A stretch of DNA of 64,000 nucleotides from contig OX377202.1 of the NCBI GenBank assembly GCA_947396885.1, positions 79,890,643 to 79,954,642 on the forward strand. The letters run 5' to 3'. The notes under the pieces were generated by a model, which ran no database searches, was not told the origin of the DNA, and was given only the letters and a program-made list of their open reading frames with translations. Both the position numbers and the translations under genes were made by a program. Numbering within the stretch: position 1 is the stretch's first letter; the number at the start of each line of letters is the position of its first letter. Positions 11,101 to 27,111 of this stretch are shown here, piece by piece. This DNA is from Heligmosomoides polygyrus polygyrus (lineage: Eukaryota > Nematoda > Chromadorea > Rhabditida > Heligmosomidae).

Positions 11101-14100
11101 AAGTGTAATAACAACAAACTAATACATGCAAAAACGATGGCAGCACTCGGAGTCGAACTGAAAAACCCGCCGGTGTGCTTCTATGAGGCGGCGGTGTTAC
11201 CGGCTGCGCCACCGAGGCACATTTCGTTGGGTGTCGTAGGGGTTGAAAATAGTTGCGCACACGCTTTAAAGAAGCGTTCAGCAAAAACTGACTGTGGTTC
11301 TGGACTCCACACACAAGGCCTTACATCCTACCAAAATAGCATCGCAAAAGCTCACCATGAGTTGGGAACCTTTCCTTGTCAGAGCAACCTGAGGCAATAT
11401 TTAAGGTAGACTGCTGTGAACTTGAACAACGACCGTGTGAATACCAGCGGTCTTTTTGCTGATTCACTCTCCTGATCTTAAACCGGGCTGGGGTAGTCAC
11501 GCAACAGATTATAAGAGATGATTGATAATTTTTGGCGAATTGTTTCTCATAGCTGGCCCTCTTCGTTGCATGCATGCCCCTCATTCACTTGAAATTCTTC
11601 TTGTTGATTGAATTGTAACCATTCTTACTTAATCATTATCTCTGCATTCTCAAGCTTGCAATGATAAGTACTTAAGAAAGGAAACGTGAAGTTATCTCCC
11701 ACCACTCGTTCTATCCTAGTTGACCGACGAATCACTGACGTATTTCACGACTTTATCGTCGGATTGTTTTGTTGATCTATTGTCGTATACCTCTGTTGTT
11801 GTTGTGAAAGTATTCGTTTGCAGTTCCACGACCATTTCGATGCGGTGTGTGCTCGAAAAGCTTCGCTCGTGCCAGCACGCTAGCTTTACACACAAAAATG
11901 CATATGACCGGTCAGCGGCATTTTTGTCAATTCTGTGGGAAATGGTTCAAGTCTGTGGGCAGCCTCGCCGAACACGAGGTGAGGGAATCTATGTGAGCAA
12001 TGTTTTTCCTACCTATAACACTTTCTTACTGCAGAATACTTGCCTTGCAATGCTGAACGGTGTTTTCGTCAATACCGATCGGCCTTTTCGATGGCAATGC
12101 TCCTATTGCGAGAAGATGTTCCATCACAGGAGAGATAAGGTTGTTGTATCAACTTTAGCTCAGAATTGTACCTGGAGGTATAACTGTTCCAGAACATTCA
12201 CGAGAGGGTGCATACTGGCGAAAAGCCGTACACCTGTGGTTATTGCGGCAGAGGATTTTCGCAGTCACAGGTGATTAGGTTTTCTACTCCATATTTCATT
12301 TAATAGCTGAATGTATGGCCTCAACACTTATGAAATTACTTTGCTATCAAAAGAACACAATGCCACGGATCTGGCGCGTTCTGCAATACAACAAAATCCT
12401 ATTCACAAGCATGCCGAGATTCCTAACTGTAACTCGCAAAAGTGCCAATCTCATGAGGTTTTGTATTGAGAACGTACTTTTGTACTTCATTGTCCTTAAA
12501 TTTATCGCTTTTAAAAGAATATTCTGGAAACTAAATGGCTGTTAGTGTGAAACTGCGTTGGATGGACATTGTTTACTACTCGTGGGTTTCTTCAAATTAT
12601 TTGACCTCGTCGAACCTTGCCTATTCACATGTTAGAGCGAAATGGAAGATACGCCAAAATGTACTCACTTTAATGGCTGCGAAGTCTATAAAGAAATTCG
12701 AACGCAGATGAAAGTAAATGAAAACATAAGTTGTATTCTATGTGAGTGGTTAGGATTTCGCACCACAGATGTCAAAAGCTTCAAATTGTGTGTTCAATTG
12801 ATTGCATATGTGGTAAGCACTTGCTATAAATGTACCTTGAGCGAATATATCGATCTCTCGTGCCAGTATCAAAACAGGACTGAATAGCCACACACTTAAA
12901 CTTGCTGCCGAGTTGGTGTTGACAAAGATTTTTTTTTTTTGCCAGTAGGACTATCGCTACGTTCTGGACCTGGAATGGAAGAGAAAGTATAGAGGCCGCA
13001 TGTGCTGGAAAGTGTGAAAGTCGCGCCATACGCTTTATACAAAATACGAATTGTAGAAACTATTGGTAATTTTGGAACGACATGCTTGTTTCATTTCTGC
13101 AGCAAGCTATTCAAACCATTGTTTAATCGGTTAAACTTTTCCGAGAAGTCGAACGTCCTCCACAAAACAGCGTTAAGTCATTGAGAGTTTCCTCACCGAG
13201 TTGGCGGGACATATTTCTCACTACATCATGCATGCAGCGGTGTTCCACAGGGAGGGGTCCTCTCATTAATTCTTTTTCTTATTTACACATCTGACATTCC
13301 TGGCGAAATTTCTAAACTTAATGTTGGTTGCAAAATGTACGCCGATGACATCAAAATTTATAAAACCATACACTCGCTAGAGGACACAGAACGACTGCAA
13401 GCAGCTACAAATTTCATAGAAAGGTGGGCAAATGAGTGGGAGCTGCCCCTTGCTGTCGACAGAACTCATTTACTGACCATAGGGAAATGTGCAGTTAATG
13501 CAGAGTACCACATTGAAGGGAAACGTCTGGAAAAGATTGAAAAAGTTCGAGACCTAGGCTATGTTGTAAATGAGAAGCTGGATTTTGAACATCATTGTAG
13601 TATGCTGCTCAGCAAAGCCTTAAATCGCGTTTACAACCTCTTTCGAATGTTGAAAACAAGAAATCCCAATGTCTTTATACGCGCTTATAAGATATACGTT
13701 CGGCCAATTCTCGAGTGTGGCACCACCGTGTTCAACCCCTACAAGCAAAAAGACGTCAATTTGTTGGAAGGAGTGCAAAACAGCTTTAGTCGGAAATTAA
13801 TGATTAGATGTTATGGCACAAATTTCCTTTCCATACCAAGCGGAGTCACAGAGCTAGACTATTTGGACTGCCTACTTTAAAGGCGAGGAGAGTCAGAGAT
13901 GATCTACTTATGATGCACAAAATTCTTACAAGAAAAATACGCATTGATCCTGATGAGTTCTTTGTGTTTGCTCCTGCTAGAAACAGAAGTGGGGGATTGA
14001 GACTCGCGGACTCGGTAGCGAAAAGCCAGATCAGGTCAGAATTCTTTTCACACAGGACCATAAGTGTGTTCTCTCCAATGCTTGACATGTCTACGACAAG

Positions 14101-15962
14101 ATTCAGATGCTATCTTAATCAACGGTTGAAGCGTGCACTCAAGTGAGACCGGCAGTTATGTTTCTTTCTCCTTGATTTCTCTTTAGTTTACTTTTGTGTA
14201 TATTACCTGAATACTTGCTACCACTTCTTGACGTATAATCGCTATCGTATTTTGTAATTGCTCTGAATGTTCACCAGTTTTATTGTCTACACGTGGCTCG
14301 CCCACGTCCTCAAATAAATAAATAAAGTCAACAAGAGCCGACAAGCGCTCTTTTCGGCTTTTACAGGTGCGCTACTGAAATCGTTGAGATAGCTGTTTCA
14401 ATTGTCGCCTGCGTTATTAGCTGAGTTGGCAACGTAGCTGGACCTCCCAGAGAAGTATGCAACTTCAATGCGATTATTTTCATGAAAGAATGATGTGTGC
14501 GTGTCGCCTTTACATTTGCAGCCACGCCTACAGTATCTACTTGGAGCGTGCATTGCGCAATCTTTTATAGCAGTCAGCGTCTCCATTTTGTGCCGCACCA
14601 CTTTCTTCCGCAATCTTAATGGTAACCTCACTGGCAGCAAAAACATGCATCTTAGATCAGTCATCGTGCTTTTAATAGCATGAGTTCTGCAACAAATTGT
14701 GATCAGTTCTTATCGAAGTATAAACTTCCACGATAGCAGACAGCCTACGACAAAATTGCGACAATCTTCTGGCTGTAAACAATTAGCAAGAACCAAAATT
14801 AGAACCTTCAAACTGATGTATGGTGCAATTTGCACCATTTGCACGCAAGAAGTTTTCATTTTCCTGCGCTTTAATATCCATCTAAAACGTTCTATACAGG
14901 GTGCCCGAAAATGCTTGCAATGTTATAACCTTGCTAGTTTTGGAGTTTATTTCTCGTCACCTGAGGCACTGAGGTTGACGGTGAACATGTCCTCATTGGG
15001 CATATTTTGCACATGTCCGAATGCATCTCTGGCGTCGGTGGCGTCTTGAGGCGCGTTCGTCGACGCGTCGTCCAACGCCAACATTGAAGCCATACGCAAT
15101 AGTGGAGCACCGAGACATGACCGTGTGTGGTGCAACTTGTCTCAGCACCTCAAGACGTCACCGACGCCAGAGCTGCATTAGGACATGTGCAAGATGTGCC
15201 CAATGAGGACATGTTCGCCGTCAATCCCAATGCCTCGTAGGTGACGAGAAACAAAGATCACTAGCACTCAATAAAGATTTTATCTTTATTCAACAGCTCG
15301 AGAACTAGCAAGTATATAACGTTTCAAGCATTTTCGGGGCACCCTGTATGGAACGTTTTCAATGATTCAAGTGAATGTGCACTTGAACAGGAAGGATATT
15401 GCCCTATTTAGCCATTGTAGGGTAAATTTGTATACAGAGGAGTGTATGAAAGGGCGTCCCGTTTCTCGGTCCTTTTAGTCCGTTATAACGTTAGAGGGCT
15501 GTACATGCGTACTATTATAACTACTCAACATAGCTACGCTGGACCTGTCGATTTCTTAAACGGCGATGACCTTTTTCTTTCTCTATACATTTTCACACGA
15601 GTCTCTCCCTCTTGATGTTTGAAGCAATTCGAGTAGGCCTCATTCATGCTTCCTTACCTTTTGCCTCACACTATATCTATGCGTATTTCTAGACTCTAAC
15701 CATACACATCAGAAGCCACACTGGAGAAAAGCCGTATCAGTGCAGCATATGTGGAGAGGAGTTCAAAGACAGGTTCGCTTGAAGCACGAAAGCATACTGT
15801 TTGTTCCTCTCATCTGTCCTTCTTTTCAGTTCGTCTCTTCGAAAACATGAATACAAACATGCAACGGCGCCTTCATCGGCAGCTGTTCCGTCGTTGTATG
15901 AAGAATCTACAATGGCGATTGAGATGGACGACGAGCGGTTATGGAATGGCAGAGACTCCTAA
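5178..15962 (+). CDS. Seven-finger C2H2 zinc-finger protein, 12 exons, 389 aa
   Basis: Exons, phases consistent throughout: 5178-5277, 7272-7443, 9297-9376, 9443-9486, 9543-9597, 9736-9806, 9861-9957, 11824-11978, 12035-12139, 12193-12270, 15693-15772, 15830-15962. Residues 1-150 are acidic and low-complexity without a known domain. Fingers span about 156-177, 185-205, 213-233, 241-261 (last ligand Cys, HxxxC), 280-300, 308-328 and 336-356, each with C-x2-C, 12 residues, then H. Fingers 5-6 and 6-7 are joined by the classical TGEKPY linker, so DNA binding is likely, in the nucleus. Several fingers are split by introns, some as short as 53-57 bp, whereas introns 1, 2, 7 and 10 are 1.9-3.4 kb and repeat-filled. 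The start is the first ATG after a TTGCAG acceptor two bases upstream, a probable spliced-leader site. I cannot name an orthologue. Confidence 0.88.
6071..6265 (-). mobile_element. Mariner transposase 3' fragment plus terminal repeat
   Basis: On the minus strand this encodes the last part of a mariner transposase (FEPNPPDFY, then [10 protein letters not shown]) followed by the terminal repeat TTAGGGTGATTCATATGTTC next to TA. It lies in intron 1 of the zinc-finger gene and mirrors the plus-strand copy at 6890-7205. It is truncated and non-functional. Confidence 0.7.
6278..6865 (+). mobile_element. APE-type LINE fragment (reverse-transcriptase C-terminal part)
   Basis: The frame from 6302 ([15 protein letters not shown]..., [20 protein letters not shown]) is closely similar to the C-terminal half of the LINE at 45326-46903 in this window. 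It begins after the catalytic box and stops before the LINE 3' tail, so it is truncated at both ends. It sits exactly between two inverted mariner ends. Confidence 0.9.
6890..7205 (+). mobile_element. Mariner transposase 3' fragment plus terminal repeat
   Basis: [13 protein letters not shown] is followed by DYHLF, the region around the third catalytic Asp of mariner transposases (usually YSPDLAPSDYHLF). Here that Asp is changed (YSPHLVP). The frame ends at 7089 and the terminal repeat GAACATATGAATCACCTTT ends near 7205. It is inactive. Confidence 0.75.
7444..9296. other. Intron 2 of the zinc-finger gene
   Basis: Long intron (GTGAGC...TTTCAG). GACGATGGCGAAAAGATGAAACG at 8756-8778 resembles a motif near 52.9 kb (GGCGATCTCGCCGAAACGTTGG on the minus strand there), possibly a shared repeat end. 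Otherwise nothing recognised. Confidence 0.5.
10535..11395. mobile_element. Pair of inverted tRNA-like SINE copies forming a fold-back
   Basis: 10535-10760 recurs in reverse complement at about 11190-11395. Landmarks are AAGGAAAGGTTCCCAACTCATGG against CCATGAGTTGGGAACCTTTCC, and ACGACACCCAACGAAATGTG against its complement. Read on the minus strand, the right copy runs on into a tRNA-like block at about 11222-11140 with TGGCGCAGCCGG (box A match) and AGTTCGACTCC (box B-like). The plus copy keeps only the box A part (10730-10742). It lies in intron 7 of the zinc-finger gene. The tRNA-like block is a SINE component, not a credible tRNA gene. Confidence 0.7.
13215..14326 (+). mobile_element. CR1-like LINE, 5'-truncated, reverse-transcriptase C-terminal part
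   Basis: VPQGGVLS near 13232 and [10 protein letters not shown] near 13340 are reverse-transcriptase motifs (the YADD box). Downstream come [14 protein letters not shown] and VQNSFSRKL, typical of CR1-type LINE C-termini. The frame shifts once near 13860-13880 and stops at 14144. The element ends with the tail CAAATAAATAAATAAAG at about 14311-14326. It lies in intron 10 of the zinc-finger gene, same strand. No endonuclease part is present. Confidence 0.85.
14883..15359. mobile_element. 477-bp hairpin MITE (fold-back over its whole length)
   Basis: The terminal repeats of about 37 bp are imperfectly complementary: AAAACGTTC.ATACAGGGTGCCC.GAAAATGCTTG at the left and the reverse complement at 15322-15359. 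The complementarity continues inward: GAACATGTCCTCATTGGGCA against TGCCCAATGAGGACATGTTC (one mismatch), then CTGGCGTCGGTG against CACCGACGCCAG, so the whole element can form one hairpin centred near 15120. It has no coding capacity. It lies in intron 10 of the zinc-finger gene. Confidence 0.85.
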
Positions 15963-16426
15963 CGATAGCTGCCTCTGTCTGATAGAAGCTTAGGATTCGC
16001 CGATTCTCGATCGGAAATTGCACCTAGTTCAGCGAAGCTGAAGTCGTCGGCCGAAATGATCTCAACTAACTGTGATGCATACTCAGCGCAAGGTCCACTT
16101 CAGAAAAAAAAAAAAATAGAGCCGTGAAGCACCCTTATGTTGCGGAGTAGGAAGGTATTGTCTATATTAATAAACGTTAAGAGTCATAGGTCGTTAATAG
16201 GCCGCCCCAGATACCGGTTACCTCATGCGCCTGACAGCAAATGCATAAATATACAGTTTAATTCAGATATTCATTTTTAACAGCTTCTGCAACAGACAAC
16301 AAACAATCGAGCTAACAATGTAAAACAACGTGGTAGCGGGATACTGGTTGAACCACAACATGCAACAATATCAAGGAAGAAATCGTAGACGCACAAAACA
16401 ACTTCTGGAGGCCGATACGGAGGGAT
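15963..16426. other. Convergent 3' ends of the zinc-finger gene and nsun-1
   Basis: The two stop codons are 464 bp apart. On the plus strand an AATAAA is present at 16169-16174, about 207 nt after the zinc-finger stop, and could be its polyadenylation signal. A poly-A run occurs at 16104-16115. No further gene is seen. Confidence 0.5.
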
Positions 16427-23591
<7,165 letters not shown>

Positions 23592-23861
23592 GACACCACT
23601 CGCTTGAGGAATCTGAAATCTTGCAAATAACACAGAACTAGAATAAACGTGATCTAGATCAATGTTTCCAAAATTTAACCTTATTCGAGATTCCATTATT
23701 CTTCTCCAACACTCCTTCAGTTTGTGACAATACCTTAAATGCGACAGCAATTAATTTACAACCTGCAGCACTACGGTAATGATGAAGGATGAACGTTCCT
23801 TTGATGTTCGTATAATCTACCTAACCAAAACTTGCGTACAGTCCTAGTCTTATAGAGGACA

Positions 23862-23915
23862 TCTTTTCTGAACGGTTAGAGGGAGGTTAGTCTCCCTCTA
23901 ACCGTTCAGAAAAGA
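23862..23915. repeat. Perfect 24-bp inverted repeat, 6-nt loop
   Basis: 23862-23885 is exactly complementary to 23892-23915 with loop GTTAGT. It would form a perfect hairpin. It lies upstream of nsun-1. Confidence 0.95.
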
Positions 23916-24060
23916 ATGCTCGACTGCGACAAAGGTGTTTTTTAAGTTGTGAAATAAGTGAAATCTGTTACGACAGCCGATGGTATAGTTTTGATCGGTA
24001 AATCCTGACCGGATCAGTACCAGAAATCCATCCAGCCTTTGGGATAGCGTTAGCTTTTTC

Positions 24061-24143
24061 AACGTTCTTTGAACTTGCGCAAATATCAAAGTCAGTACAG
24101 GTCTGACGAAGACCTGTACTGACTTTGATATTCAAAGAACGTT
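24061..24143. repeat. Perfect 22-bp hairpin with 13-bp outer arms
   Basis: 24083-24104 is the exact complement of 24110-24131 around loop GACGA. AACGTTCTTTGAA (24061-24073) is again complementary to 24131-24143, with an extra CTTGCGCAA on the left side only (24074-24082). It lies 146 bp from the previous hairpin. Confidence 0.95.
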
Positions 24144-24416
24144 GCCAGTAACTCGGTCAGAGCAAAGTTTTTCAGCTTTAGAACACGGACTAGTTTTAAT
24201 AGAGTTCTCAGGTCTTCCAGTTGATCACTGAGTTATGCTTCTTTTAAAAAGCGTGTTGCCAAGTTCGTTGATTGATTTGTACCCTTGCATAATTATGTGG
24301 TTTTACCGTTTTGGTTCAAATTACCGCTTCTCATTTTGTAGTATTGAATTCACTTAATTCCTAGCATTGTGTTTTAGTTCTTGTTCTTGTTAACTTGTTT
24401 GGTTCTCCTTGAGTTC

Positions 24417-24472
24417 GTTTTCTCGTGCCGATTTCGGCACCCACAATAAATAAATAAATAAACTTCTACTGA
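24417..24472 (+). mobile_element. 3' end of a CR1-like LINE: hairpin plus AAAT tail
   Basis: GTGCCGATTTCGGCAC forms a perfect stem and is followed within a few bases by (AATA)n to 24461. The same architecture ends the recognisable CR1-like copy at 14.3 kb. Upstream sequence to about 24145 may belong to the same copy but has no readable ORF. Confidence 0.6.
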
Positions 24473-24479
24473 GCATCTA

Positions 24480-25105
24480 TTATTTCTCATGGCTCAAATT
24501 CATTCCTGGGTTAACCCTTACGTAAAAATGCGTTTTCCGTTTCTCCCCGCTGCATGAGCATTTTTTATTGGAAACTATCTTCATGTGCAAAACGAAACCA
24601 TAAAAACACATCACCTATAACTAGACAATGTATGGTAATGACGAGAAAACTGTTCCAGAGAAAACTGTCGTGTTTTCACCCACCCCTGTTTGAAGTTGGC
24701 TAATCGGGCAAATAAGCATTGCACACCATTTCTCGACATTGTCGCGCAACGGTTAAACTCCAGTTGAATAACTTTTCACTGTTTTCAGCAGCCGTGCCAG
24801 ATTTAGATTCAAATGCGCTGCACCTTTCCGCATTTATAGCTTTCTGTTTCTGCGGTAATACGGGGAAGTGAACATTAGCCTCAGGGATGGGGAATGCTCG
24901 CTCTGCCCAATGGTGTACAATCCCGGTTTCCCTTGCTTTCCTTACCTCTCCTGCAATCGGCCGAGGAGACATGTTCAGTTCTTACTCCCCAGCGGCACTA
25001 GACAGTAGGCCGTGATATATCGCTTTCGGGTGTCATTTTGATGCTTTGTTGGTAATACTGTCATTTTTCCTTGCACATCATATTTTTCCCTGTATACTTC
25101 CTTGC
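24480..25105. other. No gene seen
   Basis: Intergenic sequence between nsun-1 and the next minus-strand gene. Short ORFs lack splice or homology support. Confidence 0.5.
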
Positions 25106-25387
25106 TTTGGCGCTAGTAGCGCAGTCGGTGAAGGTGCCGGCTTGAACCCGAAACCAGGTTCTTGCTTCGGATTTTCAGCCCAAACCAACCAAGCATTTCT
25201 TCCCTCTAGGGTTAGTGAATTGGAACCAGACTTGTCCGGGAAGGATAAAGCTCTGACTTGTTCATCGGCAGACAACCACAAGTCATTCTTTGACTTAATA
25301 CGAAGTCATATCGCCTCCATCCCATAGAGGTAAAATGCGTGGCACATCCCAAAAGGCATTGAGCAACGCCGTCCTTTATTCTTCCTT
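25106..25387 (+). mobile_element. tRNA-headed SINE, complete copy
   Basis: The head contains GTAGCGCAGTCGGTGAAGG (box A-like) and GGTTCTTGCTTCGGATTTTC (box B-like). The body contains GTGAATTGGAACCAGACTTG and the end is TTGAGCAACGCCGTCCTTTA at about 25358. Same family as 21425-21808, opposite orientation. Confidence 0.8.
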
Positions 25388-26019
25388 GCATCAGGTTAAC
25401 TTTCTCGGCATTGTAAGTCATTTAGAGATGGTCCACAGTGTAGAGCTGCACCAGAAATCGCTTAGTAATCTATGCACCACAGAGACTAGCTGGTACATTC
25501 TGCTAGACGACATGGTACAGAAATAAAATCCGGCGTTATGGTAGTTGGGAGGGCGGGTCACCACAGCATGTTGCGGCGAGTAGCTACATACAACGAATGT
25601 AAATGCAGTCTTATCTCCTCTTTTCAATTACGGATCCACGCTTAATTTGTTTCCGTTTTGGGCAAGGGAGGGAACTCCAGGATGTAGGCAACTTTAGTAG
25701 GGGTGCGTCATTCGAGCCACACCCTGGAGTCCCTTCCCCTGCCTAAATCTGTGCTCTCCTCAGGCGTGAGCGGAGGAGAGCACAGGTGTTCTACCCCAGT
25801 GGTGAACTGAGGTAGGCTATTTCTGATATAATTTGGCATTCACGGGTGTTCCTACCAAGGCGGATAACCACTCAGTACAAGGTAACCCCCCCCCCCCCTC
25901 CGAGCCGCTTTGCGCCGAATAGAGCTACAGCATTGTTTGTTTTCAGTGACACTTTTTGTAAGGTGACCCCCCAACTACGATAGGGCCTAAAATTCTTCTA
26001 ATGGAGCACTACCCCAACG
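25388..26019. other. Intergenic repeat-like sequence with a C13 run
   Basis: CACACCCTGGAGTC at about 25719 recurs at 3519. GCGGAGGAGAGCACAG near 25768 and CATTGTTTGTT...GTGACACTTTTT near 25932 recur at 33.33-33.43 kb, so this is a member of an unnamed dispersed repeat. A run of 13 C lies at 25886-25898. Confidence 0.45.
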
Positions 26020-26753
26020 TTAACTCACTTTTCTCTTCACGGAGGATTTGTTCTTTTTCACTAACTTCTTCCGCTTCCCTGCCAACTTCTTTTTCTCCAT
26101 AGTGTTGCTGAAATATAAAATTTCTAAATAAATCTCTAGACGGCCCTATAACAAGGCAGACCAGCAAAAGATCAATAAGTGGAACATGAAGAGTGGAATA
26201 ACAGTAGCATCCACTTAGAGAATGATCCAAAATGATACAAGGAGCACATCTTCTAGATTGACCTCGGAACTCGAAAATTTGAAAACCAAATAATGTCGTT
26301 GGTCGCGAGCGCCTGGCCACGCGGTTTAGCATTGGAGCGTACAATGTCGACAAAGTTGTTTTGCACGATGCTTACTGAAGATGTGCGGCACTTATGTATA
26401 TGAATAGTGAAGTGGTTCCGAAGGCAAATCTCTGCTTTTTCCTCCTTACCTTTAAGGAAAAGCTCCTGCAACTCATGTAGGGTCGGTTTGAATGGGACTT
26501 CCTTGTTGGATGTAACATGATGGACATGGACTGAGCACAATTTGGCCGTTATTGTCGATTTGTATCCTGCTGTTAGCCGTGGATAGACGAGTTCGATAGC
26601 ATTAGACGAAGGGGAAATCCTGCGATTGATTGTTTGTCTGGGTAGTGAGCGCATTTTCTGGTGTGCTTGCGCTCGTTGAGTCATCGCGGACCACGCGCGC
26701 TGCTTCTCCGCTGGCGTTTTGGCACTAAGAATTCTTCTGCTGGGTTGTCTCAT
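26020..26753 (-). CDS. Unrecognised basic protein, 3 exons, 167 aa
   Basis: Exons 26753-26450, 26374-26263 and 26107-26020 join in phase with introns of 75 and 155 bp (donors GTAAGG and GTCAAT, acceptors CTTCAG and TTTCAG). ATG lies six bases after TTCCTAG, a probable spliced-leader acceptor. The N-terminus is Arg/Gln-rich (MRQPSRRILSAKTPAEKQR). The middle includes PFKPTLHELQELFLK, possibly helical. The last 28 residues are very lysine-rich (KLAGKRKKLVKKNKSS). No signal peptide or membrane segment. The tail suggests a nuclear or nucleolar, nucleic-acid-associated protein, but this is composition only and I do not recognise the family. The second exon is the least certain: it extends the first exon's frame and is needed to enter the lysine-rich frame. 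The gene is divergent to vps-2 with 358 bp between start codons. Confidence 0.7.
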
Positions 26754-27111
26754 GTTTTGCTAGGAAGCGGAATGTTCATTTTCTGCTTTGCTTTTGCTCA
26801 TGTTTTATGTGGAACCAACCGCATTGATTTCTGAAATTTTTGATGTTACTGTCCTTTTTCGAACTAGCGTACTTTTGGTGCATTTTAAATAATTAAATAA
26901 ATTTCTAGGTAGAGTATCATTCTAAGCAGTATAGTAGATTAGTGTGGTTGTGTTTTATAAAAATTTGGGAACGTAGGTCTCATTCGATCCCCCTTTATAT
27001 TGTATCATTTTCATCTTCTTTTAGCGCATTTAGTATTTTCTGTAAAGTCGTTGTTTCTTCGATTTGTATGGATCGGTCTCTGGTATGAATTCTAATTCGT
27101 TTCTATTCCAG
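26754..27111. promoter_or_regulatory. Shared intergenic region between divergent genes
   Basis: 358 bp separate the start codons of the minus-strand 167-aa gene and vps-2, with a probable spliced-leader acceptor at each end. It likely carries both promoters. No specific factor site was recognised. Confidence 0.4.

Noticed and set aside
11140..11222. tRNA gene on the minus strand
   Set aside because: Box A and B matches exist but the sequence is embedded in a duplicated SINE-like unit and no convincing cloverleaf with matched acceptor stem is visible.
11720..12274. Single 184-codon ORF
   Set aside because: It reads through three short introns of the zinc-finger gene; splicing at 11979-12034 and 12140-12192 restores complete zinc fingers.
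25106..25180. tRNA gene on the plus strand
   Set aside because: It is the head of a dispersed SINE; box B is interrupted by extra bases.
25886..25898. Run of 13 C as a functional element
   Set aside because: A simple homopolymer; length may also be unreliable.
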